Assembly: GCA_942486035.1 (NCBI GenBank)
Contig: CALNXK010000167.1
Location: 180,001 to 244,000 of the forward strand
Direction of reading: 5' to 3'
DNA length: 64,000 bases
Source: Porites lobata
Taxonomy: Eukaryota > Cnidaria > Anthozoa > Scleractinia > Poritidae
Position numbers and translations under genes: made by a program. The notes under the pieces were generated by a model. It saw nothing but the letters and a program-made list of their open reading frames with translations, was not told the origin of the DNA and ran no database searches. Below, piece by piece: positions 36,012 through 47,323 of this stretch (positions within the stretch are counted from its first letter, which is position 1; each line of letters starts with the position of its first letter).

Positions 36012-36231
36012 TAGACTACGAGTAGTCCCTCATTTTTCCTCAGGGATAGTAGAGCGAGCGAAACGCGAGCGCGCGTGAAAATCACCCCACGCGAGAAAAG
36101 GCGACACGCGCCTCATTTTTCTCTCTCCCCGCCGCGTGTCGCCTTTTCTCGCGTGGGTTGATTTTCACGCGCGCTCGCGTTTTGCTCGCTCTACTATCCC
36201 TGAGGAAAAATGGGGGACTACTCGTAGTCTA
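36012..36231. mobile_element. Palindromic MITE with 9-bp target duplication GCTATAAAT
   Basis: This 220-bp near-perfect palindrome has ends TAGACTACGAGTAGTCC. GCTATAAAT is duplicated at 36003-36011 and 36232-36240. A close relative lies at 41049-41208. The CG-rich arms repeat GCGCGC-type blocks. The 9-base duplication fits Mutator-like mobilisation. Confidence 0.9.
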
Positions 36232-36360
36232 GCTATAAATGCACTGTCTTTTAAATATAAATAAACCACAAAACCAGAAAGTTTTCTTGCATTTCCCTCC
36301 GGTCAGTGAAATTAAAGCGAGAAGCGACTTACATTGACGAATTGTTTCCTAGGTGTTCGC

Positions 36361-36584
36361 AATAGACCATTTTGCAGTTGTGGACTTAGTACCCTAGCCT
36401 TCGAGTGAATGTGAGGCTGAGGTTGACCTCGTTTTGATACAAACCTCCTCTGCTTTGTTATGCAAATTGTCCCTGAAAAATACTAGTTAGCATAATAACA
36501 ACTTGACTTACATAATAAAGCAGGAATTTTAAGGTTTCTATCAAAACAAGGTCACCTCCATCCATAACTGTGAAATGGCCTATT
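36361..36584. mobile_element. MITE inserted in pseudogene D (first)
   Basis: The imperfect inverted ends AATAGACCATTTTGCAGTTG and TAACTGTGAAATGGCCTATT continue inward through GAGGTTGACCTCGTTTTGAT and its counterpart. A-gene homology lies on both sides. No clear target duplication is seen. Confidence 0.7.
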
Positions 36585-36660
36585 CATCAACCAAACTCCA
36601 TATCCCCTAAAGGTTATAGGCGGTACAGTCCCTGAAGGAGCAGTAGGACGCTTCACATTA

Positions 36661-37060
36661 GGCTACGTGCAAACGGGCGCAACAACTCCCAACATTGTTG
36701 CGCCAACAATGTTGGGAGTTGTTCCCTGCGTGTTGGCAGTGGTCTGCAAACGGATGCAACAACTCCCAACAAGTTTGAACCTGCAGTGCATCGTGGGAAG
36801 AATACAACCCATAAGTCTTTGTAATCCATGCGTAATGAGCGTGCGTGGCCCCAACAATGTTGGAAGAGCTGTGCAAACGGATCCCACATTGTTGCGCTAC
36901 GCTTCGGCGATTACGGAACAAAAGAAATGTTGGGAGTTGTTGGCTGAAAAGTTTGACCAGTTTCAAACTTTGCGCAACAACATCCAACAACATACAACAG
37001 GGTGAGCAAACGGACGCAACATGTAACATCCAACAATGTTGCGTCCGTATGCACGGGGCT
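36661..37060. mobile_element. MITE inserted in pseudogene D (second), TTA duplication
   Basis: A 400-bp element with ends GGCTACGTGCAAACGGGCGC and GCGTCCGTATGCACGGGGCT, and many internal ACAATGTTGG palindromes. TTA is duplicated at 36658-36660 and 37061-37063, as for PIF/Harbinger elements. Long open frames on both strands come from the palindromes and are not genes. Confidence 0.85.
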
Positions 37061-37472
37061 TTAGTTCTTCCGCCTCAGTCTTCCTTGTTTGAACCACGTT
37101 GAGTTGGACTGTTTGGTTTTGGAGAAGCTACGAGCAGACGAAGAACCCCAAAGCTCAGATGTAACTTGCGTATAATCGAATTTGCCTCGTATTTCAACGG
37201 CTTTTTTGGATCAGAAGTTAATACCCAAGGCAAAACCTTCAGTGAGTTAACTAGGAGCCAGGAAACCCTGGACAAAATGAAAGAAAAAAAAACAAAAACC
37301 ATCTATTGGATAAAGGAAAATGCACACTACATGGCCTATGCAGATTCGTGCCTTGGACGAATTCCAATGGAGTCGTTTGATTTTATACCTAATTGGGGTT
37401 GCCAATCAGGCGCTTTGTCTTCCAGGATTTTGACCCTTTTCGTGATATTGTTACGGAGCCTAAAGGTGAAGT

Positions 37473-38104
37473 CTATAATGATACACAAGTAAAATTACCT
37501 TGCTATTTAGGAATTTATTGACATTTTAATTTTAGTCAACTAGAAATCAAAGATGTTTTCTTTTTTAACCGCGCGTAGTGTTTCCTCGTGAGGACGACGA
37601 GTTCTTTGCACACGATGCCTGCCGGAGTGTTACCAACTTAGTGAAACGAAAGTAGAGCCTGTTTGTAGTTGTTCTGAGTCAGTCTGAAAATGGTATCTAA
37701 TGATGAGACTATTCAAACAAAACCAATTAGGCAGCAGTTTTCTGTGGTGCTGTTTATTATGCTGTACAAGGTGGTTCTAGATTTTGAGATTACAAAAACC
37801 ATTATGACCATTCAAATGAAATATATAACTACAGAGCAGCGCTTTGCTATAGGTTCACTTGATTCATAAACGTTGAAGTCTTGTACGTATTTATGCTTCT
37901 ATTTATTATTTTTTACAACGTGACTGAAACCTTTGAGTACGTACTGACAATTCTAGTAATCAAACCTGGACAAACCTTTTGTCCATAGCTGCTTTCTACT
38001 TGTTTTGCAATATTTTACAACTTGTACACACTGTTGGTTAGGATTTGTATTGAACTGAGCGCAGGCACTCTGGTCTCTGATAAAAGTGACAGAAAGATCA
38101 GAAA
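37473..38104. other. No gene seen
   Basis: AT-rich DNA. A short dispersed motif, TGCTGTACAAGGTGGTTCT, occurs at about 37760-37779. Variants recur near 38954, 51170 and 51270. Confidence 0.5.
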
Positions 38105-38248
38105 TAGCCTGCGAGCAAGCTCTTCGTTTATAGCGAGCGAAGCGAGGCGCGACAGTTTGCAAGCAGCGCCGGGTCTCCTTTCACGTGCTGCTCTCCCTTG
38201 ACTTCTCTCTTACTCCCCCAAATGGAGAGCTTGCTCGATTGTAGGCTA
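38105..38248. mobile_element. MITE with degraded 9-bp target duplication
   Basis: The ends TAGCCTGCGAGCAAGCTCT and AGAGCTTGCTCGATTGTAGG are inverted. The flanks GATCAGAAA and GACCAGAAG match at 7 of 9 bases, fitting an old Mutator-type duplication. Confidence 0.65.
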
Positions 38249-38449
38249 GACCAGAAGGATTGCTAGCCCAGTGTGACAGTGGAACTTTTCGCATCAGGAG
38301 TGGATTGTTGAATAACAAGCTTCATGTTAGACGTGTCATTTGTGTCCATGAAAGGCTTCCATGAAGCGTATAGTGCCTCTGATGCTAACTCGTCACTGTG
38401 TAACAACAACAATAAAAATATGTTATAGTTGAACGATACGTGCAGTAAG

Positions 38450-38710
38450 ATCAGGGTCTGGAAGGGGGTCCTGATCCCGCATTCACGCTTCTTTTACACG
38501 ATAATCCCGCGTGATCCCGAACTTCTGTCGTCTGTGTCCCGAACAGCGTTTCTTTCCTAATACCGCATCCCGCGTCAAGATTTTGGCGAATCCTGCTTCT
38601 CGAGTAATGGTGAAATCCCGTATCTCGTCAAGACATTTTGCGTTTTCCTAAATCCAACACCGTATTTCGGTCAAATCCCGGATCCCTAAAATACCTTTCC
38701 AGATCCTCTA
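38450..38710. repeat. Dispersed ATCCCG-rich repeat, copy 1
   Basis: This CCCG-rich stretch, beginning GGTCCTGATCCCGCATTCAC, matches 62812-63125 in the same order and orientation, with diverged sub-repeats such as CGGTCAAATCCCGGATCCC. Confidence 0.8.
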
Positions 38711-38793
38711 ATATATTTGCATTACTTTCTTTAGCATTCATAGAATCAAGGGTTCATGCAATTCCTATCCCCAGAGAGTCGCGAGGTTTTACA

Positions 38794-38914
38794 CATCCTC
38801 GGAGACCCAGGGGCAGATAATAGGGACAAGAGAAAGTCTAAACGGGCGGAAAAAAAATTTGCCGTTTAGACTTTCTCTTGCCCCCACTATCTGCCCCCCA
38901 GGTCTCCGAGGATG
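38794..38914. mobile_element. 121-bp MITE with 9-bp target duplication GGTTTTACA
   Basis: The ends CATCCTCGGAGACC and GGTCTCCGAGGATG are perfect inverted repeats, and the palindrome continues through AAGAGAAAGTCTAAACGG. GGTTTTACA is duplicated at 38785-38793 and 38915-38923. Confidence 0.85.
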
Positions 38915-38923
38915 GGTTTTACA

Positions 38924-40218
38924 AGACACGTATTTCTTCAGTTGTTGATTTATGCTGTACGAGGTGGTTCCAACTTTCACTGGAGAGTATGTGGACGTAA
39001 TCCTAGCGCGTGGCCTATAAACAAAACTACAAACTGTACAAATTACAAAAGTTTTGAAGATTGCCATATAAAGAATCTCGATGGAATGGTAATATGAGAA
39101 ACAGTTATTAGCTCAGTTACTCTCGTCCACCGGTGAAACTTTAATTTAAGATCTTACTTACTGTAAACATATAGTAGCCAGTTCGTCTTGGAATCCTTTC
39201 TTCATTTTTCTTATTCTACAACGTGAGAAAAAGTTAACAAAACACGTTTGCAAAATGCGGAAAAGTGTGGGGAATATGTGAGAGAAGTAATCATATAAAC
39301 CTAAAATTTAGGTCTGTATTCTCAAAAGCCGGCGAACCTAAAAGAAGACATGGTGTGAAACAAGGCTGTTTCGTCGAAAATATAGCTAAGTGAAAAGTGC
39401 TTCTGCTTTGCGGATTTACATTATATGTAAGCGCTGGAGCCCTTCAGATCTTGTAAGAGCCTTCTTCGCGGTTACTGTCACATGACATAAGTTTCAAATC
39501 ACTTTCCCAAGAAATTCGTGCGCCTTGTTCCAAATTTTCCCATAGTCCTTCACAGTCGTTGATTTTTTAGCAAGCCAGAAACACCTTGGTCCTCTTTATC
39601 AACTCGTTTAGCTCAATCGGCATCACTGGGAATCCTATTCTGTTCTGATTGGCTACTAAAAGGTTTTTTGGCGTCAAAGCTGAGACCAATTGAAGCCTGA
39701 AAATCTCGGCATATGCGAGAGATGACCCCTTCAGCTACTGAACCGTTGACTGAGGTCGTTTGTGTGGACGTTCCAACCGAAGGTGACTCCAAATTTGATT
39801 AACAAATACTTTTTCAATAGAAGTAGCGGGGAGAATTTGTTGAAATATCAACTAGACACATCTTCCCTGATCATGTACTCAATTCTCATCACCAATCTGT
39901 TTTCTAAAGCATTGATATTATAAGGAGAAATTTCATGCTGATCACTCTTTGCCAATGACTTCTTACTAGCCTGTGGGATCCCTGCATGGGCTTTCAACCG
40001 ATCCGATGTGGTGGTTAACTTTTAAGTTGCCGAATACATGAGCAAAAAAACCGAGTACTCCCATATAGGCGTTAGCAAGTCACCAAGTTACTCTCAACAT
40101 AAGCGCTAATTGGAGTTTAATCTAAAATTTTAATTTGTTTTAATCTAAGAATAATGATGACGACTTTTACGGTCGCGTGCTATGATGTTCGATTTTACCA
40201 ACTTCAACCTTAACTCAC
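38924..40218. other. Intron or 3' part of the minus-strand membrane-protein gene
   Basis: The cytoplasmic exon or exons of the gene with exons at 43275-43170 and 40534-40219 should lie here or further left. I could not place them. A minus-strand open stretch near 39800-39605 is a weak candidate with a poor acceptor. Confidence 0.35.
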
Positions 40219-43200
40219 CTTTTCCAGCGAACAAACAACACAGCAATCACAACGCCGACTGCTGCTAAGACACCAAGGACCAGCGAAAGTGACACACTTA
40301 GCACTTCTGTATTTGACTTGCCTTCTTGAGATCCTGGTTTGTCCACGTTACTTTGATTCGAAGACGTCTCCACTTTAGTAGTCATTTGAAGCTCTGATTC
40401 AGAGGCAGACGTTGGAAACAATGTCACTTCTGTGTCTGCAGATTTCTCCGTCAGTGTTGTACTCTGTATAGAGCCATTCGTTCTGTTGTTTGCGGTAGTG
40501 GGAATGAGTGGGTTGTTGGTCGATTGTGTTTCTCCTGAGAGATTAATATAAAAACGTACTGTTATCCTACATTAAGATGAAATGTATAGTGCTCTCAAGT
40601 CTGAGAACCACGGAAGCTGAGCGCTGGATCGCAAAAAATATGAGCCAGACACGAAACCGAAGGGTGACTGTAATGGAGTGAAAGACTCCCCATATCACTG
40701 TAGTACTCTGAGAAGGTCTCTGCGATGTCAAATTTCAACCAATAAAGATACGCCCATATAAACTACGTATGTATCCGTAAATAAAATACCAAGAAAGCAA
40801 TAACAGGCCCTTTCGTCCGCCACAACCCCGGTTTATACTCTGGTTACTCTTCCGTTAAATAAATAAATAATAATTAATGATTTGGATTTAGCTCATCCGC
40901 AAAATGATTCTTCTTCTTCCTGATTCCTGGACGAATTGGACTTTGAAAATGTTGGTTTTTGAGGAGAGGGGAAAACCGGACTATCAGGAGAAAACCTTTC
41001 AAAGCAAAGGAGAGAACCAACAACAAACTCAACCAACATATGGCGTCCTAGACCACGAGTAGTCCCCCATTTTTCTTCAGGGATAGTAGAGCGAGCAAAA
41101 CGCGAGCGCGCGTGAAAGCCTTTTCTCGCGTGGGTTGATTTTCACGCGCGCTCGCGTTTTGCTCGCTCTACTATTCCTGAGGAAAAATGGGGGACTACTC
41201 GTAGTCTAATGGCGTCCACACCGGGCCAGATTGGTGGGATGCGAGCGCCATCCCTTGCTTCAGTTTATCATATTGAAAGTTGGCGCGTCATGATTTGCCT
41301 GTTCCAAGCGTTCAGATAGATAGTGGAGTGTGGAGCGAAGTCCTTGATTGGGAAAAACTGAATCATGATGAAAAGAGGAAGAGGAAGCTAGAGTCCTTAG
41401 ATCTCACTCCCTACCCCATCCCCGATGTTTTCCCGGCTCACGTCTCTTTGCATCGTCCCCGCGATCTAAGTTACACGGGACGATTTGCAATGACGATTTT
41501 TAGCGCAACACAGCGTTGCAATTTGTTTCCATTTGAAACTTGGCAACAACGTTGCAACGCTGTGTTGCGCTAAAAATCGTCTTTGCGAATCGTCCCCTGT
41601 ATTTTCGCCTTAAAAAAAAGCCATATCGATGCAACTGGGTGGGGAGACACTCAAGACTAATCTTATGAGGGGCAACAGAGCTTCCTGGCTTTTAGAATTG
41701 ACTTTCAACAGACTATCCGCCCGCCGGACCACCACGATTGCACTTGCGGTTTCTTTTCTCGACAAAAATGTTGAAACATGGCCAAATCGTTTTTAAAGGA
41801 ATCTGACCATATACTAGGATTCATACAAAGCAGAAAACAGGAGAGCAACACAAAAAAACTCCTGTTATAGATTTTCAACTAAAGGACTCGCCGTCAATGC
41901 TCCTCCAGTCATAGGAGAATGTTCGCAGTCTTTAAATCTACATTATAACACTTTGTATTCATCTCCTTTTACGCTCTATTTTAGGCTCTGATTGGTAATA
42001 ATGAGAGCTAAGATTTTCCGTGTTTTCAAGTAAATGTTATAGACTTAAGTCTAAGGCATGGTGAACATAAAATGAAAAAACTGGGATCTAAAACTTTAAA
42101 GAGTGTAGGCTAGAAAATGGTATTTCCCCACCGTCGCCTTTTTGAGGAGCGTAAGCATAATCAACAGTATATTTCTGGGCCGGGTTGTTCAAAGCTGAGT
42201 TAAGATGACCCAGGGTTAGTGCGAAATTTGATTTCAGATATAAAAGCTTAAAAAGCAAATTCAGTTTTATTCTTTTTGTCTAGAATATTTCGATTGGATG
42301 CTCTAAAAATACTAGAGAAAATTTGAAAAGTCATCGAGAGGATTTTTTGTGGGCGGAAGACGTTAAACGTCCCTCGGACAGCATAAAACAGAGCACGGGA
42401 AAAAAAGCTGCCTTACAGTTTTCATTTGATTATTAAAAGGATTTTTCATCGCCAGAATGAATTGAAAATAAGCTAGGTAGTGCCTTCTCTCGAGTCACGG
42501 CAATACTTTAAAACAATACAGTCAGATTTAACTGTGCCCATAGTTTAAGCTGCCCTTTCACTACTTTTAGAAGCCGAAGAACAAATAATTGACAAAAAAA
42601 TCAAATTTACTTTTTGGAAAATCCAAAGAAATGAATAATACTATACAAAAGTTCACCCTAAGAGGTTTCATTTAAATGGCCACACCATAGGATTTTCTTC
42701 ACATAATTATATAAAAGTTTTAAAAGGGACAAATGATCTTGCCAATTGTGGTCTAGTGACAAGGTTTAGTATCTTTAAAAACAACTCATTCGAAACTTAG
42801 AATCACAGGCTACACAAGCGTAGATAGAGAACCGAAAAGAGTTTAAAGGGCAATTTTGTTAACCTGAAGATGGCAAACTACTGTGAAATACAAAGCTCAT
42901 CGATCTGAAGCGATCATACTATGTGCTGACTTTTTCGCTCAGTTCACTATACGCGTATCGAATCCCTTCATTCAGTGTTCATTTTACTCCTTCTGACGTA
43001 ATCAATCGAATGGAGGACAAATCGCCGCCGCACGATATTACTTTATGTTATTAAATTAAACAACTGAAGATTTAAACGGTGCCAATAATTGGACGAATCG
43101 TGTGCAACGGATAAGCAATGACTTAAACGATAATATGAAAAGGAAGTTGATAAATTAACCGCCTCTTACCTGGCAGTTTCGACGAGTTATTTCTTATTGA

Positions 43201-43275
43201 TCCTGAACGGCAAATTGACCCAAGGAGAGTAGCAAACAGAAGGCTTGATGCTAAAACGCTAGTTTGAACCGCCAT
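40219..43275 (-). CDS. Small Ser/Thr-rich type I membrane protein (two exons seen, partial)
   Basis: Exon 1 (43275-43170) starts MAVQTSVLASSLLFATLLG, a clear signal peptide, and ends at a GTAAGA donor in phase 1. Exon 2 (40534-40219) follows an acceptor TCTCAG, also phase 1. It codes about 70 Ser/Thr/Asn-rich residues with several NxS/T sites, then a hydrophobic helix (VLSVSLSLVLGVLAAVGVV and onward) and the stop-transfer RWK, and ends at a GTGAGT donor in phase 2. This predicts a short mucin-like ectodomain, one transmembrane helix and a cytoplasmic tail coded in exons I could not find. The family is not recognised. The join rests on phase and lack of better candidates; more exons could lie in the 2.6-kb intron. 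The design resembles the stalk and membrane exons of the discoidin gene to the right. Confidence 0.6.
41049..41208. mobile_element. Palindromic MITE with 9-bp target duplication ATGGCGTCC
   Basis: Shorter relative of 36012-36231, with ends TAGACCACGAGTAGTCC and GGACTACTCGTAGTCTA. ATGGCGTCC is duplicated at 41040-41048 and 41209-41217. It lies in the intron of the small membrane-protein gene. Confidence 0.9.
41477..41597. mobile_element. Palindromic MITE (about 45-bp arms)
   Basis: The arms begin GGGACGATTTGCAATGACG and share the core TTTTTAGCGCAACACAGCG; the right arm is the inverted copy. No clear target duplication is seen. Confidence 0.75.
41598..43169. other. Intron of small membrane-protein gene, nothing else seen
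   Basis: AT-rich sequence with no recognisable exon or repeat family. Confidence 0.4.
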
Positions 43276-44318
43276 TGTACAAACAAACAGCTTATGTGTA
43301 ATATTTTTTACTCAAGGCACCTTCGTGAGCAATTTGAACCGGAAAAGTCTTGCCCTGGGGATGTACACGACGGAATTTCTACAAGAAACAACTTGTTCAA
43401 ACCAGTGAAGCCATCTCTTCTACCTTTCGAACCGAGTCTGATATCAATATCATTTCGTCACGATTGATATAGCTCCAATACTCGCGTCAATACTTCGTTT
43501 TCGACGGTTTACATAACATTGACTTCCCTTCTTAATTCACACGTCAACATTACAACAATATTCGTATCAAATTTACCCTCTAATCTCTCGTTAACTCTCT
43601 ATGAAGGCGAATAGGTCAGCTTCGTTCTGAATACCAAGAATGCCATTTAAAGACCTTAATTTAGTGGTATCCGTGGTAATCAGACTAAAAAGTCTTTCAG
43701 CTTGTTAATTTTCTGGACTATATGTTAGAGTACATTCTTTATTAGTTACATAAAAGTAAAAAGTTAGGCAAATCCTTTTGCGGATCATTTCTGCCATAGC
43801 AACAAGGTAGAATGTTCGAATGACCGATGTCTACTCAAGTCCAATAAAACGCTGTTTATAAAAAATTCTAGCCTAAACTACTCACATCATAAAGCGGAGT
43901 GCAAAGTTGTCGATTGTTGTTTCAGTTTGTACAACATACATATATACCATTTTCATTTCTCAGTTCCATCGGTTTAGACCGGTTGTTTTTTCTCGTCTTC
44001 AACTTCCCGTTTTGGGAAGGGCCGGATCCCGAAAATTCTGCAAGTGGGGCCGAAGTTTGTGGAGTTAAGATATTATTAATGACTAAAGGCCTCTGAAGGC
44101 GTTTGAGTATAGAAATTAGCTAAGCTCTGGAAAACAGACATTTGGAGACATTTTTAAAAGAAAATAAACAAATATCCAAGACAAAAAAAGCGCGCGAGGT
44201 GGGGGGCGCCTGTTCTATGGTTAATTATAACTTCAGTCTGATCCCAGATCTGACCAGATTCCGGCATCCGCTTTGACTCCGGCGGCGTCTATTATAAAGG
44301 GGTAGCGGGGAAATACAG

Positions 44319-47300
44319 GAGACGTTCAATGAGGTATTGAGATCTGAGGGAAATGACACGGTGCTAAACAGTATCCTGTTTAGTATCAAGTTCTCGTCAA
44401 GTCATGTATTGCAACAGGTCCAACAGGAATATGGAAAACGCAGTGAAGGACGCCTGGGGACTACTCCTAGGAACATGCCTACATGGCTTATATCCCGGGA
44501 GGGAGGATCTATGAGAATCTTACAAGAGGCAAACTCACTTCTTGTAGCTCTTGATATGGGTCAAACCAATGGAGGGTAAAAACTAGCTGCAGAGGCAAAA
44601 AAGGATAACCAAGCCGATCATGCAGGTTTGACTACATGACATTTACCACTTGTGGGTGGCCAGAGCATTTTTGTTTTGGATAAAACAACGAAGAATTATC
44701 GAGAAAGGATATTCTTACACAAAGTTACTGAGGACTGAGCCAAGTATTTCTCTGCGGCGCTATGCTATCCGGGACATCTGTTGTTCTACAGGGAAGTGTT
44801 TTCGTTGTTTTGTCAGAGTGTTTGAGTGGTCCATAAATAAAGCAGTTGGCCAATGTGACCACCGTTTTCAAATGAAAGCTTCCCAGAATTAACCTTGGGA
44901 GTCCTGTGGTCTGGTAAAAAAGGCCCATACAAATAAATAAACGTGTTTCTTGTGTAGAGAGTTAAAAAAAATAAAATTAAAAAAAAATTTAAAAAAAAAA
45001 CAATTTTACTTTATAAGCACTTATAGATTGTATCCAAAAAAGACAATATTTTTGACAGAATATTGACGGCGGCGCAAACAAATATTGATCAACTTTTTGT
45101 CCTTCAGGGTGTATATACATCATGATGACCTTAATTCAATAAAATGTGTCCCAAGAGATCGCACAATGCAAATGAGCTTCATGTCCAACTCTTCTCCCTT
45201 TCACACACTGACAGCCCTCCAGGGCAGTGGGCGAACTGAATATTCGCAAACGAACTTGGACTTGTCAAACCAAAGCAATTTTACTGGATTTGTCGTCGGT
45301 CGAGACCCCCTCTTAGAAAACATGTTTATTCAATATTTACGTGGATTTTCGTTTTTATATCGCGTTAGCCTGCTCGCTCAAGTAAGTGATTTGTTACCGA
45401 GATGATCTAGATCCGCCATTTGTCTTTAATTATGGTGATTAACAGAAACCTGCGACGATTTCCATAAAATGCACTATTGGAACGGCAAATGAAATCACAA
45501 AATTCAAAGAACAGCTCAGGGGTATACTATAAAGCGGCCAACATCTACTGAAGTTTATTTATGACTTGCGTTTTAATACAGGGGGTATTATTTTGGTGAC
45601 CCGAGAGGAGGGTTTTGTTGACATGCATTTGCGTGGTTGATTACACAGGACATGAAATATCTCTCAACTCACGTACAAGTTTCGATACAGGTTGTATTTG
45701 AAAATGGCGTAAAATGATATTTTCTAATCTTTGCGGGATTATTTGCCACATCCCGTTTTAAGGAACAATAAGTAAGGTTAATTTAATTGATAACAGAGGA
45801 AGAGTGAAACCTCAGTTTTAGTCCTGTTTCCTATTTCCCGTGATGACCCCAGTTCCTACAAGTTCCTGTTTATTTATGCACTGGGAACAGAGTCTCCTTT
45901 GATTTTGTTAGATAAGAAAGATCGAAGGACACTCTGTACAGGCAACTCTGCTTGCAAAGTGTAGGAGACATCACTGTTTACAACTTGTTTTTGTTATTCA
46001 AATATGTGATGGGTGAAACAAAAGAACTAACGCTTCCGGTTAGAACATTGATATCAGTAGCTGACGTCAGCATGAGTATCCCAATGATTCTCTGTTTTTG
46101 TTTATTTAGTTATGCTTGGCAGAACGGTAGGTATTTGGTGGGGGGGGGGGTGAGGTGAAGAGAGGGAGGAGTGGAGGTTATGGTTGCATTGCTCCTGCAA
46201 CTTCTCCATGTAAGTAGTGGGATCAAGATGAAGAGGGACATGTTCAAATGGTTATTTTTTGGGCCCCAGAGATTTTTGTTACCTCCTAGAGAAAATATAA
46301 CAAGAAAATCTCCTGTGATTTGACCCATGGAAACTTGCCATATCTTAGGATATAACTTTTTATTATGTTTTTATCTTATTTCTTTAATACTAGTTTCTTC
46401 CTGTTATATTGTATTTCAAATTATGAAATTTTTCTTTTATTTATTTTTATTTTTTTACCGCTATTATTAGTCTTGATTACCATATAAGCTAGATAGTTAC
46501 GTTTATGACAGTCGATAGGAACAGGTAAAATTGTCAATTCTTGTGCTAATTATTGTTAGTTAATCACTAGTCCTAATTTTTATAAATTTTAATTATCACA
46601 CGGCATGTCTGGAAAACAGCTTGCTGAGCCATTTACCGTGTTCAAATAAAGTTGATTGATTGATTGATTGATTATGAAAATTGGGTGGGTATGCCAACAG
46701 ATAGTTGACATGAATCAAAATTTGAAAACCAATAGAAATAGTACCAAAGGGAAAAAAATAACACAAGGAATTTTTTGAGATCACCCTGTATCATGTTAAT
46801 GGTGATCATATTTGCTTGATGATAAATACCAGGCATACTTCAGTCACTGGGGGCAGATGCCATCCTTGCATTGGTGAGTGACCCTTTGCCCCCAAAAGGA
46901 AAGTGAGGCCAAAATTGATGACCTGTCGTAAGCTTTCTATAGTCTTGATGTCATTATATTTCTGCTAGACAGTTATGTATGTCCCTGTAATTTCTGAACT
47001 TCAAAAGAGTTTGTTGTATTTTACTGTCAAAGTTTCAACCTATCTTCATGTCATTTGTCGCCATTTCATCTGTCTTATGTCGCTGTTTCAAGGCCATGTC
47101 CCTTGTCGAAATTTACCCCAACAGGGTCTGAGTCCCAATGATGTTAGTCTCATGTATTCATTTTATTATTGTTTTATCGTTGTTTTATTAGCTTGTAGCT
47201 ACCAATCAGCTTGAACAGGCCACTCTGAACCCAGAAACCATTCAGCGCTTGATATCTATGGCAGAGCTTCAGGCTCCACGGATGAGATCAAGGACTATGG

Positions 47301-47323
47301 AAAGCCTCCAGATTTACACCTGA
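44319..47323 (+). CDS. Unrecognised gene, last three coding exons
   Basis: Three exons fit by phase. The first, 44319-44575, opens after AATACAG in phase 0 and ends GG before GTAAAA in phase 2. The second, 45108-45381, follows TTTTTGTCCTTCAG and ends LLAQ before GTAAGT in phase 0. The third, 47192-47323, follows TTTTATTAG and ends at a TGA. Together they code 220 residues, Gln- and Leu-rich, with DRTMQMSFMS, FVVGRDPLLENMF and LNPETIQRLISMAEL. No signal peptide or membrane helix is visible and I recognise no family. Upstream exons are expected left of 44319, probably across the minus-strand gene. A retroelement tail sits in the last intron. The second and third exons are well supported; the first has a poor pyrimidine tract. 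Confidence 0.5.
46380..46672 (+). mobile_element. Non-LTR retrotransposon 3' tail with (GATT)n
   Basis: AT-rich 3' untranslated sequence ends in TTCAAATAAAGTTGATTGAT and further GATT repeats, a typical CR1/L2-class tail. No reverse-transcriptase frame is left. It lies in the last intron of the + strand gene. Confidence 0.65.

Larger units (their letters stand above)
36300..37472 (+). pseudogene. D: decayed A-like toxin paralogue split by two MITEs
   Basis: D holds pieces of the C-terminal half only. A stretch at 36315-36345 matches the A-gene bases coding its SVTLKL region. After an inserted MITE (36361-36584), 36585-36660 matches the FINET/YPMK/VIGG region. A second MITE (36661-37060, TTA duplication) interrupts it, and the match resumes directly after. 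From 37120 it matches the IEFA, YW and FQDFDP region up to about 37472, with a frame change near 37400 and a stop near 37091. The residues kept are closer to A than to B or C. This is clearly dead. It suggests the tandem order once continued A-B-C-A-B-A. Confidence 0.75.

Noticed and set aside
36653..37102. Several long overlapping frames on both strands
   Set aside because: They lie in the palindromic TTA-flanked MITE inserted in pseudogene D.
46113..46129. Tiny exon between TTTATTTAG and GTAGGT
   Set aside because: At 17 bases it would break the phase-0 join of the 45381 and 47192 exons.
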